64,000 bases of DNA from Bifidobacterium colobi. Lineage in GTDB: Bacteria > Actinomycetota > Actinomycetes > Actinomycetales > Bifidobacteriaceae. Positions 38,137-46,056 of the stretch are shown here, in pieces. A program made the translations under genes and the position numbers. The stretch is from assembly GCF_018555455.1 (NCBI RefSeq), contig NZ_JAFEJU010000003.1:186001-250000 (forward strand), read 5' to 3'. The notes under the pieces are model-generated. The model did not search any database and was not told the DNA's origin. It worked only from the letters and a program-made list of their open reading frames with translations. Each line of letters begins with the position of its first letter. Positions within the stretch are counted from its first letter, which is position 1.

Positions 38137-38376
38137 TCACTCGCCACGTTCTTCGCCAGAAGACAACTTGACGACATCCTTAGCCTGAGTACCTTTACCA
38201 GACGATACAGGCGTATACTCCACCCGATCGCCTTCATACAGCATCTTGAATTTGTTGTTGCTGCCGTCGTCCTTAATTTCCGCGTAGTGCACGAAAACGT
38301 CCTCGCCTCCGCCGTCCGGCTGTATGAACCCGAACCCCTTCTTGGCAAGGAAGAACTTTACGGTACCTTGTGCCAT
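38137..38376 (-). CDS. Cold-shock protein (CspA/CspB type)
   Basis: A 79-residue single OB-fold RNA chaperone. RNP1 is KGFGFIQPDGGGEDVFVHYAE and contains RNP2 (DVFVHY). The N-terminal KFF replaces the usual KWF, and a short charged tail (KLSSGEERGE) extends the C-terminus. Start ATG 38376 with AAAGGAAAG; the longer frame from 38421 lies in the leader. A promoter at 38478-38505 gives a leader of about 95 nt, with an inverted repeat (TTCCCTA/TAGGGAA), a setup typical of cold-shock genes whose leader controls expression. Confidence 0.92.
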   Translation of the reverse strand: MAQGTVKFFLAKKGFGFIQPDGGGEDVFVHYAEIKDDGSNNKFKMLYEGDRVEYTPVSSGKGTQAKDVVKLSSGEERGE

Positions 38377-38393
38377 GTTTGATCTTTCCTTTT

Positions 38394-38505
38394 GTTCCCT
38401 AGGCGTCGCGAAAAATGCCATTTAGGGAACGTAGAAAGAACCGCATCGCGCTCCCCCTACCTCGCGACTAGAGAAAGATTGTACAGTGACGAGGGAACAT
38501 TACAA
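38394..38505 (-). promoter_or_regulatory. Cold-shock gene promoter and long structured leader
   Basis: Minus strand TTGTAA (38505-38500), 16-nt spacer, TACAAT (38483-38478), giving a leader of about 95 nt. In it TTCCCTA and TAGGGAA (38421-38427, 38394-38400 area) form an inverted repeat ahead of the ribosome site. Confidence 0.6.
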
Positions 38506-38704
38506 ATCCAGCACTAGCGAATAGGCAAAACCGTCTCAATAATTGAGCTGCAATCAGACTGCGCTCACACGCCCATACGCCCCGCGAATACTACGAAAAT
38601 GCCGCCCCGACCTCACGGCCGAGACGGCATTACCACGATTCCGCTATTCGATATGGTTATGAGCCACACTGACCCCGTTGCGACATCGGCACGGCACCAT
38701 GCAA
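38506..38704. other. Intergenic gap upstream of the cold-shock promoter
   Basis: Apart from the terminator at 38598-38641 nothing recognisable is seen. No ORF has a ribosome site or coding bias. Confidence 0.5.
38598..38641. terminator. Terminator of the LytR_C gene
   Basis: AATGCCG ... CGGCATT with an internal G/C-rich stem, followed leftward by TTTTCG; 64 bp beyond the stop at 38705. Confidence 0.65.
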
Positions 38705-39379
38705 CTAGTTCAGCAACACCACCATAATGGGTGTGGCAAGACCCTGCACCTGCTCGACGCTGGTGATGCCCAAGGAATTCGCCACATCCTGCGCAGTGGC
38801 CTTATCGGCTTCGTTCTGGTACCACACCACCGTCGCAGCCGGCAACGAACCGGTCGGGTTCGCGGCTTCCACACTGGTGTAGCCGTTGGTCTTGAGCACA
38901 TCGGCCTTCTGCCCAGCGTATCCGGCGATTCCGGTACCGTTCACCACGCGAATCTGAGTGGCCTTGTTCACCGTGGACTGGGTTTCAGTCTGCTGCTGAC
39001 TCGTGTCCGAGCTGGACGAGCTCGACGAATCCGAGGAGGAGCTGGAAGAGTCCGAGCTCGACGAATCCGAGGAATCAGACTTGGCCGAATCCTTGGAGGA
39101 ACTGGAGCTGGATGCCTTCTTCTTGGTGGTCGATGTCGACGACTTGGTTGTGCTGCTGGTACTGGAGGACGACTTCAGATTCAGCAGGTTCACATATTCA
39201 CCAGTAGTGACCGCCCAAGCACCGGCGCCAAGCACGGCTGCCACGAGCAGCACGATAATGTACGGGGCGATGCGCGTGAATACCGGACGCGATCCACGGT
39301 GAGCACCCACCGGGCCTTCCGGCGGATTGTCAAAGACGTCCTGCTCATATGATTCGTAGGTCACCTTGTCGCGAGCCAT
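38705..39379 (-). CDS. Membrane protein with LytR C-terminal domain
   Basis: A 224-residue protein: cytoplasmic N-terminus (about 45 residues), one transmembrane helix (YIIVLLVAAVLGAGAWAV), a Ser/Thr/Lys then Ser/Asp low-complexity stalk (residues about 75-135), and a LytR_C domain (QIRVVNGTGIAGYAGQKADVLKTNGYTSV ... VVWYQNEADKATAQDVANSLG). Such proteins are thought to act at the cell envelope next to LytR/CpsA/Psr wall-polymer ligases, but no such enzyme is adjacent. The start at ATG 39379 has an AGGAGGGCGG-type ribosome site. Divergent from ung. Confidence 0.82.
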   Translation of the reverse strand: MARDKVTYESYEQDVFDNPPEGPVGAHRGSRPVFTRIAPYIIVLLVAAVLGAGAWAVTTGEYVNLLNLKSSSSTSSTTKSSTSTTKKKASSSSSSKDSAKSDSSDSSSSDSSSSSSDSSSSSSSDTSQQQTETQSTVNKATQIRVVNGTGIAGYAGQKADVLKTNGYTSVEAANPTGSLPAATVVWYQNEADKATAQDVANSLGITSVEQVQGLATPIMVVLLN

Positions 39380-39504
39380 AAGCCGCCCTCCTTTATACAC
39401 AAACTATCCACGAGTGTAACCGTCCGGCACGAAATGAGCCACCGCGCCACAGTGCGTCAACCGCTACATGCACCGTATGTGCACGTTTGATAAGTGGTTT
39501 TGAT

Positions 39505-39510
39505 TACAGT
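39505..39510 (+). promoter_or_regulatory. -10 box of ung (leaderless arrangement)
   Basis: TACAGT ends 7 nt before the ATG at 39518, with no ribosome site between. The same TACAGT-N7-ATG arrangement is seen before moxR at 40301. Confidence 0.5.
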
Positions 39511-39517
39511 AGTGAGC

Positions 39518-40207
39518 ATGATTAAACCGTTGAGTGAACTGGTCGACCCGGGCTGGGCCGAGGCATTGCATGACGTAGAGCCGGCGATTCATCACATGGG
39601 AGATTTCCTGAGAGCGGAAAACGCCGCAGGTCGGCCTTGGCTGCCGGCAAGCCATAACGTGCTGCGCGCGTTTACCATTCCCTTCGACTCCATCAAGGTA
39701 CTGATTGTGGGGCAGGATCCCTATCCCACGCCGGGGCATCCGGTTGGTTTGAGCTTCTGTGTGGCCCCGGACGTCCGCCCACTGCCGAAAAGCCTGATCA
39801 ACATATACAAGGAATTGGTGGATGACCTTGGCGTGCCGATGCCGCCGAATGGTGATCTAACTCCGTGGACCGAACGCGGGGTCATGTTGCTCAACCGATG
39901 CCTGACCGTAGGCGTAGGACACCCGAACTCCCATCAGGGCAAAGGCTGGGAGCAGGTTACCGAAGCGGCAATTCGCGCATTGAACGCGCGCGTGGATGCC
40001 AACGGCAAGCCGAAACCGCTGGTGGCTATTCTCTGGGGGCGTAATGCGCAAAGCCTCGAACCGCTGTTGACGAACGCCGTGATCATCAAGTCACCACACC
40101 CAAGCCCACTATCCGCATCCCGCGGATTCTTTGGTTCCAAGCCGTTCTCTCGCGCAAACCAGGCGTTGATTGCCATGGGTGCCGAACCGGTGGACTGGCA
40201 GCTGTGA
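39518..40207 (+). CDS. ung: Uracil-DNA glycosylase
   Basis: Family 1 uracil-DNA glycosylase, 229 residues, removes uracil from DNA for base-excision repair. The catalytic water-activating motif [16 protein letters not shown] and the DNA-intercalation motif [21 protein letters not shown] are both intact. The start was set at ATG 39518 because the -10 box TACAGT lies 7 nt before it; upstream codons would fall inside the promoter. Single gene, rightward, followed by the moxR operon with its own promoter. Confidence 0.96.
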   Translation: MIKPLSELVDPGWAEALHDVEPAIHHMGDFLRAENAAGRPWLPASHNVLRAFTIPFDSIKVLIVGQDPYPTPGHPVGLSFCVAPDVRPLPKSLINIYKELVDDLGVPMPPNGDLTPWTERGVMLLNRCLTVGVGHPNSHQGKGWEQVTEAAIRALNARVDANGKPKPLVAILWGRNAQSLEPLLTNAVIIKSPHPSPLSASRGFFGSKPFSRANQALIAMGAEPVDWQL

Positions 40208-40300
40208 ACTCCCCCACAGTGAGCGCAAAGCAGTCTGCCAGTTGGCTGATTCATTACTGATGATGGGCATTCTCCCAGCTCCTCAGTCAGCGTAGGTAGT

Positions 40301-40306
40301 TACAGT
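40301..40306 (+). promoter_or_regulatory. -10 box of the moxR operon (leaderless arrangement)
   Basis: TACAGT ends 7 nt before ATG 40314. No ribosome site is present in the spacer. Confidence 0.5.
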
Positions 40307-40313
40307 GGTGGGC

Positions 40314-41405
40314 ATGACTCTGTTCCCCACGCAACCGAATTTGCCTCCGCAACCCTCGCTTCAGCGTCCGCTGCCGACTCCAGCCGCAGCTCCAGTGCCC
40401 GGTGCCGCCGCACCCCTGGGCCTTGATGACGCCAAGCGCGCACGCCTGTTGGCGGACACCATTCGCTCCCGGTTCTCCCAGACCTTGGTCGGTCAGGACA
40501 ACCTGCGCGAATCGCTGATCGTCACGCTGGTTGCGGGAGGCCACATCCTCATTGAATCCGTCCCCGGTCTGGCGAAGACCACGGCCGCGCAAACGCTGGC
40601 CACCTGTGTTTCCGGCACGTTTAAGCGCGTGCAGTGCACTCCGGATCTGATGCCGTCCGATTTGACCGGCACCCAAGTGTTTGACTTCGCCTCACAGAAG
40701 TTCACCACGCAGATTGGCCCGATTCACGCCAACTTCGTGTTGTTGGATGAGATCAACCGCTCCAACGCCAAGACGCAATCCGCCATGCTGGAAGCCATGG
40801 CCGAAGGCGCCACCACCATCGGTGGTCAGCGCATCGCTTTGCCGCAGCCGTTTATGGTGATCGCCACCGAGAACCCCATCGAGGAGGAAGGCACATTCAA
40901 CCTGCCGGAAGCCCAGATGGATCGTTTCATGATGAAGGCCGTGATGACCTACCCCACCGCCGACGAGGAGACACGCATGCTTGCCATGCTCACCCGCCGC
41001 GGCTCGGATATGATCGGCCCGGATACCATCACCGGCGAACGCATCAGCGTTGCCGACGTGGAGTTCTTGCGCAAGGCCGCACGCCGCGTGCACGTGTCCG
41101 ACGCCATCATGAAGTATGCGGTTGATATCGCAGCCACGTCCCGCGGTGCCGGCTCACGCCCGATCAAGGGCCTTGCCTCGCTGGTCCGCTTGGGAGCCTC
41201 CCCGCGCGCCACCATCGCCCTGACTCGCATTGGTCAGGCGAAGGCGCTGCTGTCCGGCCGCGATTACGTGGTGCCGGAGGATATCAAGGCATTTGCCCAT
41301 GAGGTGCTGCGCCATCGCATCGTGCTTACGTTTGAAGCGTTGGCGAATGGCGTGGTCAGTGACCAGATTGTTGACAAGATCGTCGAAACGGTTCCTGTTC
41401 CGTGA
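40314..41405 (+). CDS. MoxR-type AAA+ ATPase
   Basis: A 363-residue MoxR-family AAA+ ATPase, thought to remodel or activate VWA proteins. A Pro/Ala-rich start is followed by Walker A ESVPGLAKTTAAQ, Walker B NFVLLDEINRSNAKTQSA, sensor 1 VIATENPIEEEGTFNLPEAQMDRF and arginine-finger region. First gene of an operon with DUF58, a small membrane protein, two VWA proteins and a coiled-coil protein, all overlapping by 1 or 4 bases, the classical MoxR-VWA arrangement. Start ATG 40314; the mRNA is probably leaderless. The client process in Bifidobacterium is unknown. Confidence 0.9.
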   Translation: MTLFPTQPNLPPQPSLQRPLPTPAAAPVPGAAAPLGLDDAKRARLLADTIRSRFSQTLVGQDNLRESLIVTLVAGGHILIESVPGLAKTTAAQTLATCVSGTFKRVQCTPDLMPSDLTGTQVFDFASQKFTTQIGPIHANFVLLDEINRSNAKTQSAMLEAMAEGATTIGGQRIALPQPFMVIATENPIEEEGTFNLPEAQMDRFMMKAVMTYPTADEETRMLAMLTRRGSDMIGPDTITGERISVADVEFLRKAARRVHVSDAIMKYAVDIAATSRGAGSRPIKGLASLVRLGASPRATIALTRIGQAKALLSGRDYVVPEDIKAFAHEVLRHRIVLTFEALANGVVSDQIVDKIVETVPVP

Positions 41406-42346
41406 GTTCCGATTCCATTCGCAGAAAGATTGAGACCCTCGGCACCCAGATCAGCCTTCCCACCGTGCGCAAGGCACTTGGGGTGCTTGAGGGCGAACAC
41501 GCGTCCGGCCGCCGCAGTGGTGCCGGTGACGTGATGGATGTGCGCGCCTACGAGCCAGGTGATGAATCCCGCCTGATCGACTGGAAAACCAGTGCACGGC
41601 AGGGCCAGCCTATGGTGGTTGAGCGTGAGCGTCTGTCCACATCCCGCGTCTGGCTGCTGATGGATGTGGGCCGTGAGATGCAAGGCATTTGCCCGTCCGG
41701 CGAGCATGCCTATGAGGTGGCGGCTAATGCGCTGCGCATGTTCGCGGCGCTCTCGCTACGCCGCTCCGACGATGTCTCCATCGTGCTCGGCGACGAATCC
41801 AGCATCACGCGCATCCCGTTCAATGGCGGATTCGCACAGTTCGAGCGCACCTTGGATAAGTCGCTCGAGCGCGAGTGGAATCATCAGCGCAATATCGATG
41901 CGTTGCTTGAATATGCCCGTCGTATCAAAGACACCCATGCGCTGATTGTGCTGGCCACCGACGAATTGGCTTTGGCTGAACGCCATATCGCCGAATTCCG
42001 CCGAATCGCGCGCACGCATCCGGTGGTGCTGATCGACGTGGCTACCTTGAATCCGTTCAAACCGTTGGCGCGCGGCCATGCGGCTCCTTTGGACGGCCTC
42101 ACCAATCGTAGGGTGCCGGCTTTTCTGCGCTCGGCTGCGAGCGCCCAACAGGTTGAGACTCATCGTCAGTATCTGGCGGCCGCACTGGAACAGGAGCTGA
42201 ATCGTACCGGATCGTTCATGATTCGCGCCGGATCGAGTGAATCCATGTTCAATCAGTTCGTCTCATTGGTGTCCGTGGCATTGGCCCGCACCACACGCAA
42301 TCAATTGGGCGCGGCGCCTGCACTGAGTTTGGCAGGTGAGCGCTGA
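41402..42346 (+). CDS. DUF58 protein of the MoxR operon
   Basis: A 314-residue soluble DUF58 protein. The typical block near residue 40 is present: GRRSGAGDVMDVRAYEPGDESRLIDWKTSARQG, then MVVERERLSTSRVWLLMDVGREM. This is a degenerate VWA-like domain, unusually without the long N-terminal membrane segment many DUF58 proteins have. GTG start overlaps the moxR stop (GTGA, 4 bases), so translation is coupled. In related systems DUF58 proteins act with MoxR and VWA proteins; the specific job is not known. Confidence 0.9.
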   Translation: MSSDSIRRKIETLGTQISLPTVRKALGVLEGEHASGRRSGAGDVMDVRAYEPGDESRLIDWKTSARQGQPMVVERERLSTSRVWLLMDVGREMQGICPSGEHAYEVAANALRMFAALSLRRSDDVSIVLGDESSITRIPFNGGFAQFERTLDKSLEREWNHQRNIDALLEYARRIKDTHALIVLATDELALAERHIAEFRRIARTHPVVLIDVATLNPFKPLARGHAAPLDGLTNRRVPAFLRSAASAQQVETHRQYLAAALEQELNRTGSFMIRAGSSESMFNQFVSLVSVALARTTRNQLGAAPALSLAGER

Positions 42347-42897
42347 TGACCATGCTGTGGCATTCCTCTGTTTTTGCAGCCAATACGGATGATTTGCATC
42401 CGGTGGGTACCTTGTCGCTCACCGGTCCGCTGATCGCCGTCATTGCTGTGTGCGTCGCACTGGCTGCCCTGCTGGTGATTGTGGCCATCGTGCTGTCCCG
42501 GCCTCGGCGCCGGTCTCGTAAACAGACGCAACTGCGCGGCGCCCATCGCAACGCCAGTTCCAAGGCCGAGTGGCGCCAGCGTATCGACGATGTGCTGGCC
42601 CGCCATGCCAAAGGCATACTGTCCCGTGAGGATGCGTTCGTGGAGTTGGCGCTGATCGCCCGCGATTTCGCCACGGTGGCCAGCGGCAAACCGCTCAACG
42701 CCAGTACGTTGACTGATCTGACGCTGATTGATCGCACGTCGACGAATCGGCAGGGTTTGGATACCTTGCGGCAGACCATCGAGGCCATGTATCCGCCTGA
42801 GTTCGCGGATCCGGCGTTCAATCATGCGGCACGCACGGTTACGGTCGAACAGGCCGGTGAATGGGTGGCGAATCTGGTGGAAAGGTGGCGAGCATGA
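42346..42897 (+). CDS. Small membrane protein of the MoxR operon
   Basis: A 183-residue protein not recognised as a named family. One hydrophobic helix near residues 25-50 (LIAVIAVCVALAALLVIVAIVL) separates a short outside part from a cytoplasmic domain with basic RPRRRSRK after the membrane and a helical region (AEWRQRIDDVLARHAKGILSREDAFVEL). Its ATG overlaps the DUF58 stop by one base (TGATG). Position equals that of the DUF4129/BatD-like partners in other MoxR operons, but no similarity could be claimed. Confidence 0.75.
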   Translation: MTMLWHSSVFAANTDDLHPVGTLSLTGPLIAVIAVCVALAALLVIVAIVLSRPRRRSRKQTQLRGAHRNASSKAEWRQRIDDVLARHAKGILSREDAFVELALIARDFATVASGKPLNASTLTDLTLIDRTSTNRQGLDTLRQTIEAMYPPEFADPAFNHAARTVTVEQAGEWVANLVERWRA

Positions 42898-43955
42898 TGC
42901 TGGTCTGGCATTGGCCTTGGGCCGCACTGGCCGGCGTGCTGGTTGCGGTGGCGATTATCGTGCTTGCCGTGGTGTTCGCCAAGCGCAACGCCGCCGCCGA
43001 CGATAACGCCGTGTTCTCTTTGGACGACGACCTCAATACGGAGCATGCTTCTCGCTTGTTCCGCCAATGGCGTGCATTGAACCGCCTCACCGTGGTACTG
43101 CTCGCAGCAGCGCTGGCATTGGCGATTGCACTGGTGGCGCGCCCATCTCAAGTGGATACCAGCGACGAACGCGCCTCCAGCAGGGATATCGTGCTGTGTC
43201 TGGACGTGTCCGGATCCACACTGCCTTACGACCGTGAGGTCATCGACACGTATCTGGAGCTCATCAAGCATTTTGAGGGCGAACGCATCGGCTTGAGCAT
43301 CTTCAACTCCACATCGCGCACGGTGTTTCCCCTAACCGATGACTATGCACTGGTCACCGAGCAGCTGACGGCAGCCAGTAAAGCGCTGAAGGGTGTGGAA
43401 ACCCAGGACGATATCGATAATATGTCCGACTCCGATTATCAGAAGATCGCGGATTGGTTGGAAGGCACTCAGAATCGTAAGGATGCCACGTCGCTGATTG
43501 GCGACGGTGTGGTCTCCTGTGCAGCCATGCTCCCCGGTTTCGCCTATGGATCTGCGACCCAAGCAAATGCCGAGCGTCAGCGTGCCGCCTCGATTGTGCT
43601 GGCCACCGATAATGTGGTGTCCGGCAAACCCACGTATTCCCTGTCAGAGGCGCTTGATCTGACCCAACAAACCAAAATCACCGTGGACGGCTTGTATTCG
43701 GGACCTAAGTCCAGCGAAGGCGATCAAACCACACTGGATATGAAGTCGGCCATCGAATCCCATGGTGGCGTGTTCCTCACCCAGTCGGACGGCCAGAACG
43801 TGAACGAACTGGTCAAAGACATCCAGTCGCGCCGCGACACCGAATCGCAGAACAAGGCCAAAGCCTCCATGTCTGACGCTCCAGGCTGGTGGACATTGGC
43901 CGTGGTGGTGATTGTGGTAGTCGCCATCGCTTGTGCTTGGAGGCTGAGACGATGA
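42894..43955 (+). CDS. VWA-domain membrane protein 1 (BatA-like)
   Basis: A 353-residue protein with two N-terminal helices (ALAGVLVAVAIIVLAVVFA, TVVLLAAALALAIALVA), an external VWA domain with MIDAS motif DVSGS, and a final helix (WWTLAVVVIVVVAIACAW). This is the BatA-like layout. The start ATG 42894 overlaps the previous stop (ATGA). MIDAS Thr and later Asp positions are consistent with metal-dependent binding. Works presumably with MoxR and the second VWA protein; partner unknown. Confidence 0.88.
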   Translation: MMLVWHWPWAALAGVLVAVAIIVLAVVFAKRNAAADDNAVFSLDDDLNTEHASRLFRQWRALNRLTVVLLAAALALAIALVARPSQVDTSDERASSRDIVLCLDVSGSTLPYDREVIDTYLELIKHFEGERIGLSIFNSTSRTVFPLTDDYALVTEQLTAASKALKGVETQDDIDNMSDSDYQKIADWLEGTQNRKDATSLIGDGVVSCAAMLPGFAYGSATQANAERQRAASIVLATDNVVSGKPTYSLSEALDLTQQTKITVDGLYSGPKSSEGDQTTLDMKSAIESHGGVFLTQSDGQNVNELVKDIQSRRDTESQNKAKASMSDAPGWWTLAVVVIVVVAIACAWRLRR

Positions 43956-44989
43956 ACGGATTCACCTTCTCCCCCGCTTTGGGCTGGATCGCAGGCGGTA
44001 TTCTCGCCGTCCTGTTGGCCGTATTGGCTGTGGCGGAAATCGTGCAGTTCGTGCGCCGTAAGCATGCAAACGCCACGGACGAAACCGTATGGGCATGCAC
44101 GCGCCGCACACTGATGCTGCTGGTGGCTGCCGTGATGGTGCTCACCCCGAGTGTTGTGGCACCGACCACGTCCCGCGCCATTAATGCCACGGATGTGATC
44201 ATCGCGGTGGACACCACCGGTTCGATGGCGGTTGCCGATGCGCATTATGGCTCGAATGACACCGTGACGCGTATCGAGGCTGCGCGCAAGGCGGTGCACG
44301 ATGTAACCAGCACCTATGCGGATGCCAGTTTCGCGGCCTTGCGATTCGGTGCCTCCGGCACGTTGGATGTGCCGCTGACTCCTGACACCCCGGCTATCGA
44401 CAACTGGGCGGATACGTTGGCTGTGGAATCCACCTCGGTATCGGCGGGTTCCAGTTTGGATGCCCCGATTAATCAGCTGCTGGTTACCGCCAAGTCGATT
44501 CGTGACGCTCATCCGGATGATGTGATTGTGCTGTACCTGATCACCGACGGCGAGCAAACCTCGAATGTGGCACGTCGCTCCTTCTCCTCACTGCGTCAGT
44601 ATGTGGATGATGGCTTTACCGTTGGCGTTGGCTCCAGCGAAGGTGGCAAAATCCCGCTGATTGCCGACGGTGTAAGCGCTGGTGATTCCAACACCACTGA
44701 TCAGTGGGTCACCGATCCGGATACCGGTCAGCCCGGCATTTCGAAAATGGATGAACAGAACCTCAAGGATATCGCCGACGAAATCAGCGGCACCTATATT
44801 GCACTGAATGCCAGCAATACGTTGGCCGGGCAGGCCTCTTCCAAGGCTTCCAAGCAGTGGAGAGTCACCAATACCGCCAAACCACGCACGCGCACCACGC
44901 CTGTGGTATGGCCGCTCGCCATCATACTGGCGCTGCTGTTGGTATGCGAGGTGGGAGCATGGATCGCAACATCAAGGAGGCTCATATGA
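43952..44989 (+). CDS. VWA-domain membrane protein 2 (BatB-like)
   Basis: A 345-residue VWA protein. Two N-terminal helices (GGILAVLLAVLAVAEIVQF, LMLLVAAVMVLTPSVVA), VWA domain with MIDAS DTTGSMAV, a long insert, and a C-terminal helix (VVWPLAIILALLLVCEVGAWI). ATG overlaps the stop of VWA 1 (ATGA) and has a GGAGG site. Paired with VWA 1 as in other bat operons. Function inferred from context only. Confidence 0.88.
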   Translation: MNGFTFSPALGWIAGGILAVLLAVLAVAEIVQFVRRKHANATDETVWACTRRTLMLLVAAVMVLTPSVVAPTTSRAINATDVIIAVDTTGSMAVADAHYGSNDTVTRIEAARKAVHDVTSTYADASFAALRFGASGTLDVPLTPDTPAIDNWADTLAVESTSVSAGSSLDAPINQLLVTAKSIRDAHPDDVIVLYLITDGEQTSNVARRSFSSLRQYVDDGFTVGVGSSEGGKIPLIADGVSAGDSNTTDQWVTDPDTGQPGISKMDEQNLKDIADEISGTYIALNASNTLAGQASSKASKQWRVTNTAKPRTRTTPVVWPLAIILALLLVCEVGAWIATSRRLI

Positions 44990-45561
44990 GGGCTATGAAG
45001 ACCGGCCATGCGGGTGGCGCACGCGGCAAACTCGGCCTGCGCATTGCCTTGGTGATTGCCGCAGTGCTGCTGTTGGTGATTGCGGGGCTTGCCGCAGTCA
45101 ATCTGTCCGCAGCAGTCAAATTCAATCAGGCCACTACCTCGCTGAATGCGAACATCAAGGCGGCACAGGATGAATCCACGGATTTGAGCACGCTGAATGC
45201 GCAACAGCAGCAGACCGATGCCCAGTTCGCCGAAGCCGGGCAGATGCGCTCGGCATTGTTGCCGCAAATCCGCGACGCAATCGATGCCAATGCCTCGGTT
45301 TCCGCGGAGCTGACCAAAATCACGCTGAAGAAGGTCGAAGCTCAGCAAACCGGTTCCACTGAGAATCAGACTGAGGCCAACGGGTCCGCGAGCTCCTCGA
45401 AGAAGAACGCCAAGAAGGGCGGCTCTTTGACCGAGGAACAAAAGAAGCAGGTGGAAGAGCTGATGAAGGCCAATCAGCAGTCCACCGACACGCAGGCCAA
45501 CACCAAAAAAGAGCAGAAAGAGACCCAGAGCAAAACCAACGGCACCACCAAGCCGTGGTGA
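44986..45561 (+). CDS. Coiled-coil membrane protein ending the MoxR operon
   Basis: A 191-residue protein of unknown function. A basic start and one helix (IALVIAAVLLLVIAGLAAV) are followed by an alpha-helical outside part rich in Gln/Ala/Asn (ATTSLNANIKAAQDESTDLSTL) and a Lys/Glu/Gln-rich low-complexity end (EEQKKQVEELMKANQQS ... KKEQKETQS). ATG overlaps the VWA 2 stop (ATGA) with AAGGAGG upstream. It looks like a stalk or coiled-coil partner of the VWA proteins. A strong terminator follows. Confidence 0.75.
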   Translation: MRAMKTGHAGGARGKLGLRIALVIAAVLLLVIAGLAAVNLSAAVKFNQATTSLNANIKAAQDESTDLSTLNAQQQQTDAQFAEAGQMRSALLPQIRDAIDANASVSAELTKITLKKVEAQQTGSTENQTEANGSASSSKKNAKKGGSLTEEQKKQVEELMKANQQSTDTQANTKKEQKETQSKTNGTTKPW

Positions 45562-45629
45562 TATCCGATTCGTTCAGATACGGCAGAGCATCGAATCCGA
45601 CACGCCGATAGCTAGTGGTTTTGCCCCTC

Positions 45630-45675
45630 AGGGCCGGTTTATCCACATTTGTTGTGCATAAACCGGCCCTTTTTG
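45630..45675 (+). terminator. Rho-independent terminator of the MoxR operon
   Basis: AGGGCCGGTTTAT ... ATAAACCGGCCCT is a 13-bp perfect stem followed by TTTTT. Confidence 0.92.
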
Positions 45676-45742
45676 CATAAGCTCGAACCACATAGGTCGA
45701 TTCAGCTAGACAGTTGCAGGCTCCATCCTTTTTGCTGGATGC

Positions 45743-46054
45743 ATGAGCACTTTTAACACACCACCAGAGCCGAATCCCATCAACGGGTTCGTAGGCAATC
45801 CTGTCACACCATTCAGCTACGGCGAATGCCCCTGCCATCAGGCCGTGGAGCGCAGCCGCAATCTCATCAACGCACAACAAGCCGCCACCAGCGCCGTCTG
45901 CGAGCGCATGTCTGTGGCATCCGCCAAGGCCAAAGGCATTGTCTGGACCGGCAACGCCGCGATCCTGTTTCGTGCCAGGCTCGATCAGATCATGCAAGCG
46001 GCGCACACGCTTGCACAGGAATGTGAATCCACGCACCGTTTGGCTTGGGGGTAG
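45743..46054 (+). CDS. WXG100-like small protein, partner of hydrolase
   Basis: A 103-residue protein. A Pro/Asn-rich 30-residue start (with CPC) precedes a helical hairpin with VWTGNAAILFRARLDQ: W68-T-G70 fits the WXG turn, and the following A/F/L spacing fits WXG100 proteins. The stop is 2 bp before the ATG of the hydrolase gene, so the two are linked. No ribosome site is evident before the ATG; the upstream sequence has a small hairpin. Probably the helper or pairing protein for the hydrolase next door. Confidence 0.65.
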   Translation: MSTFNTPPEPNPINGFVGNPVTPFSYGECPCHQAVERSRNLINAQQAATSAVCERMSVASAKAKGIVWTGNAAILFRARLDQIMQAAHTLAQECESTHRLAWG

Positions 46055-46056
46055 TC

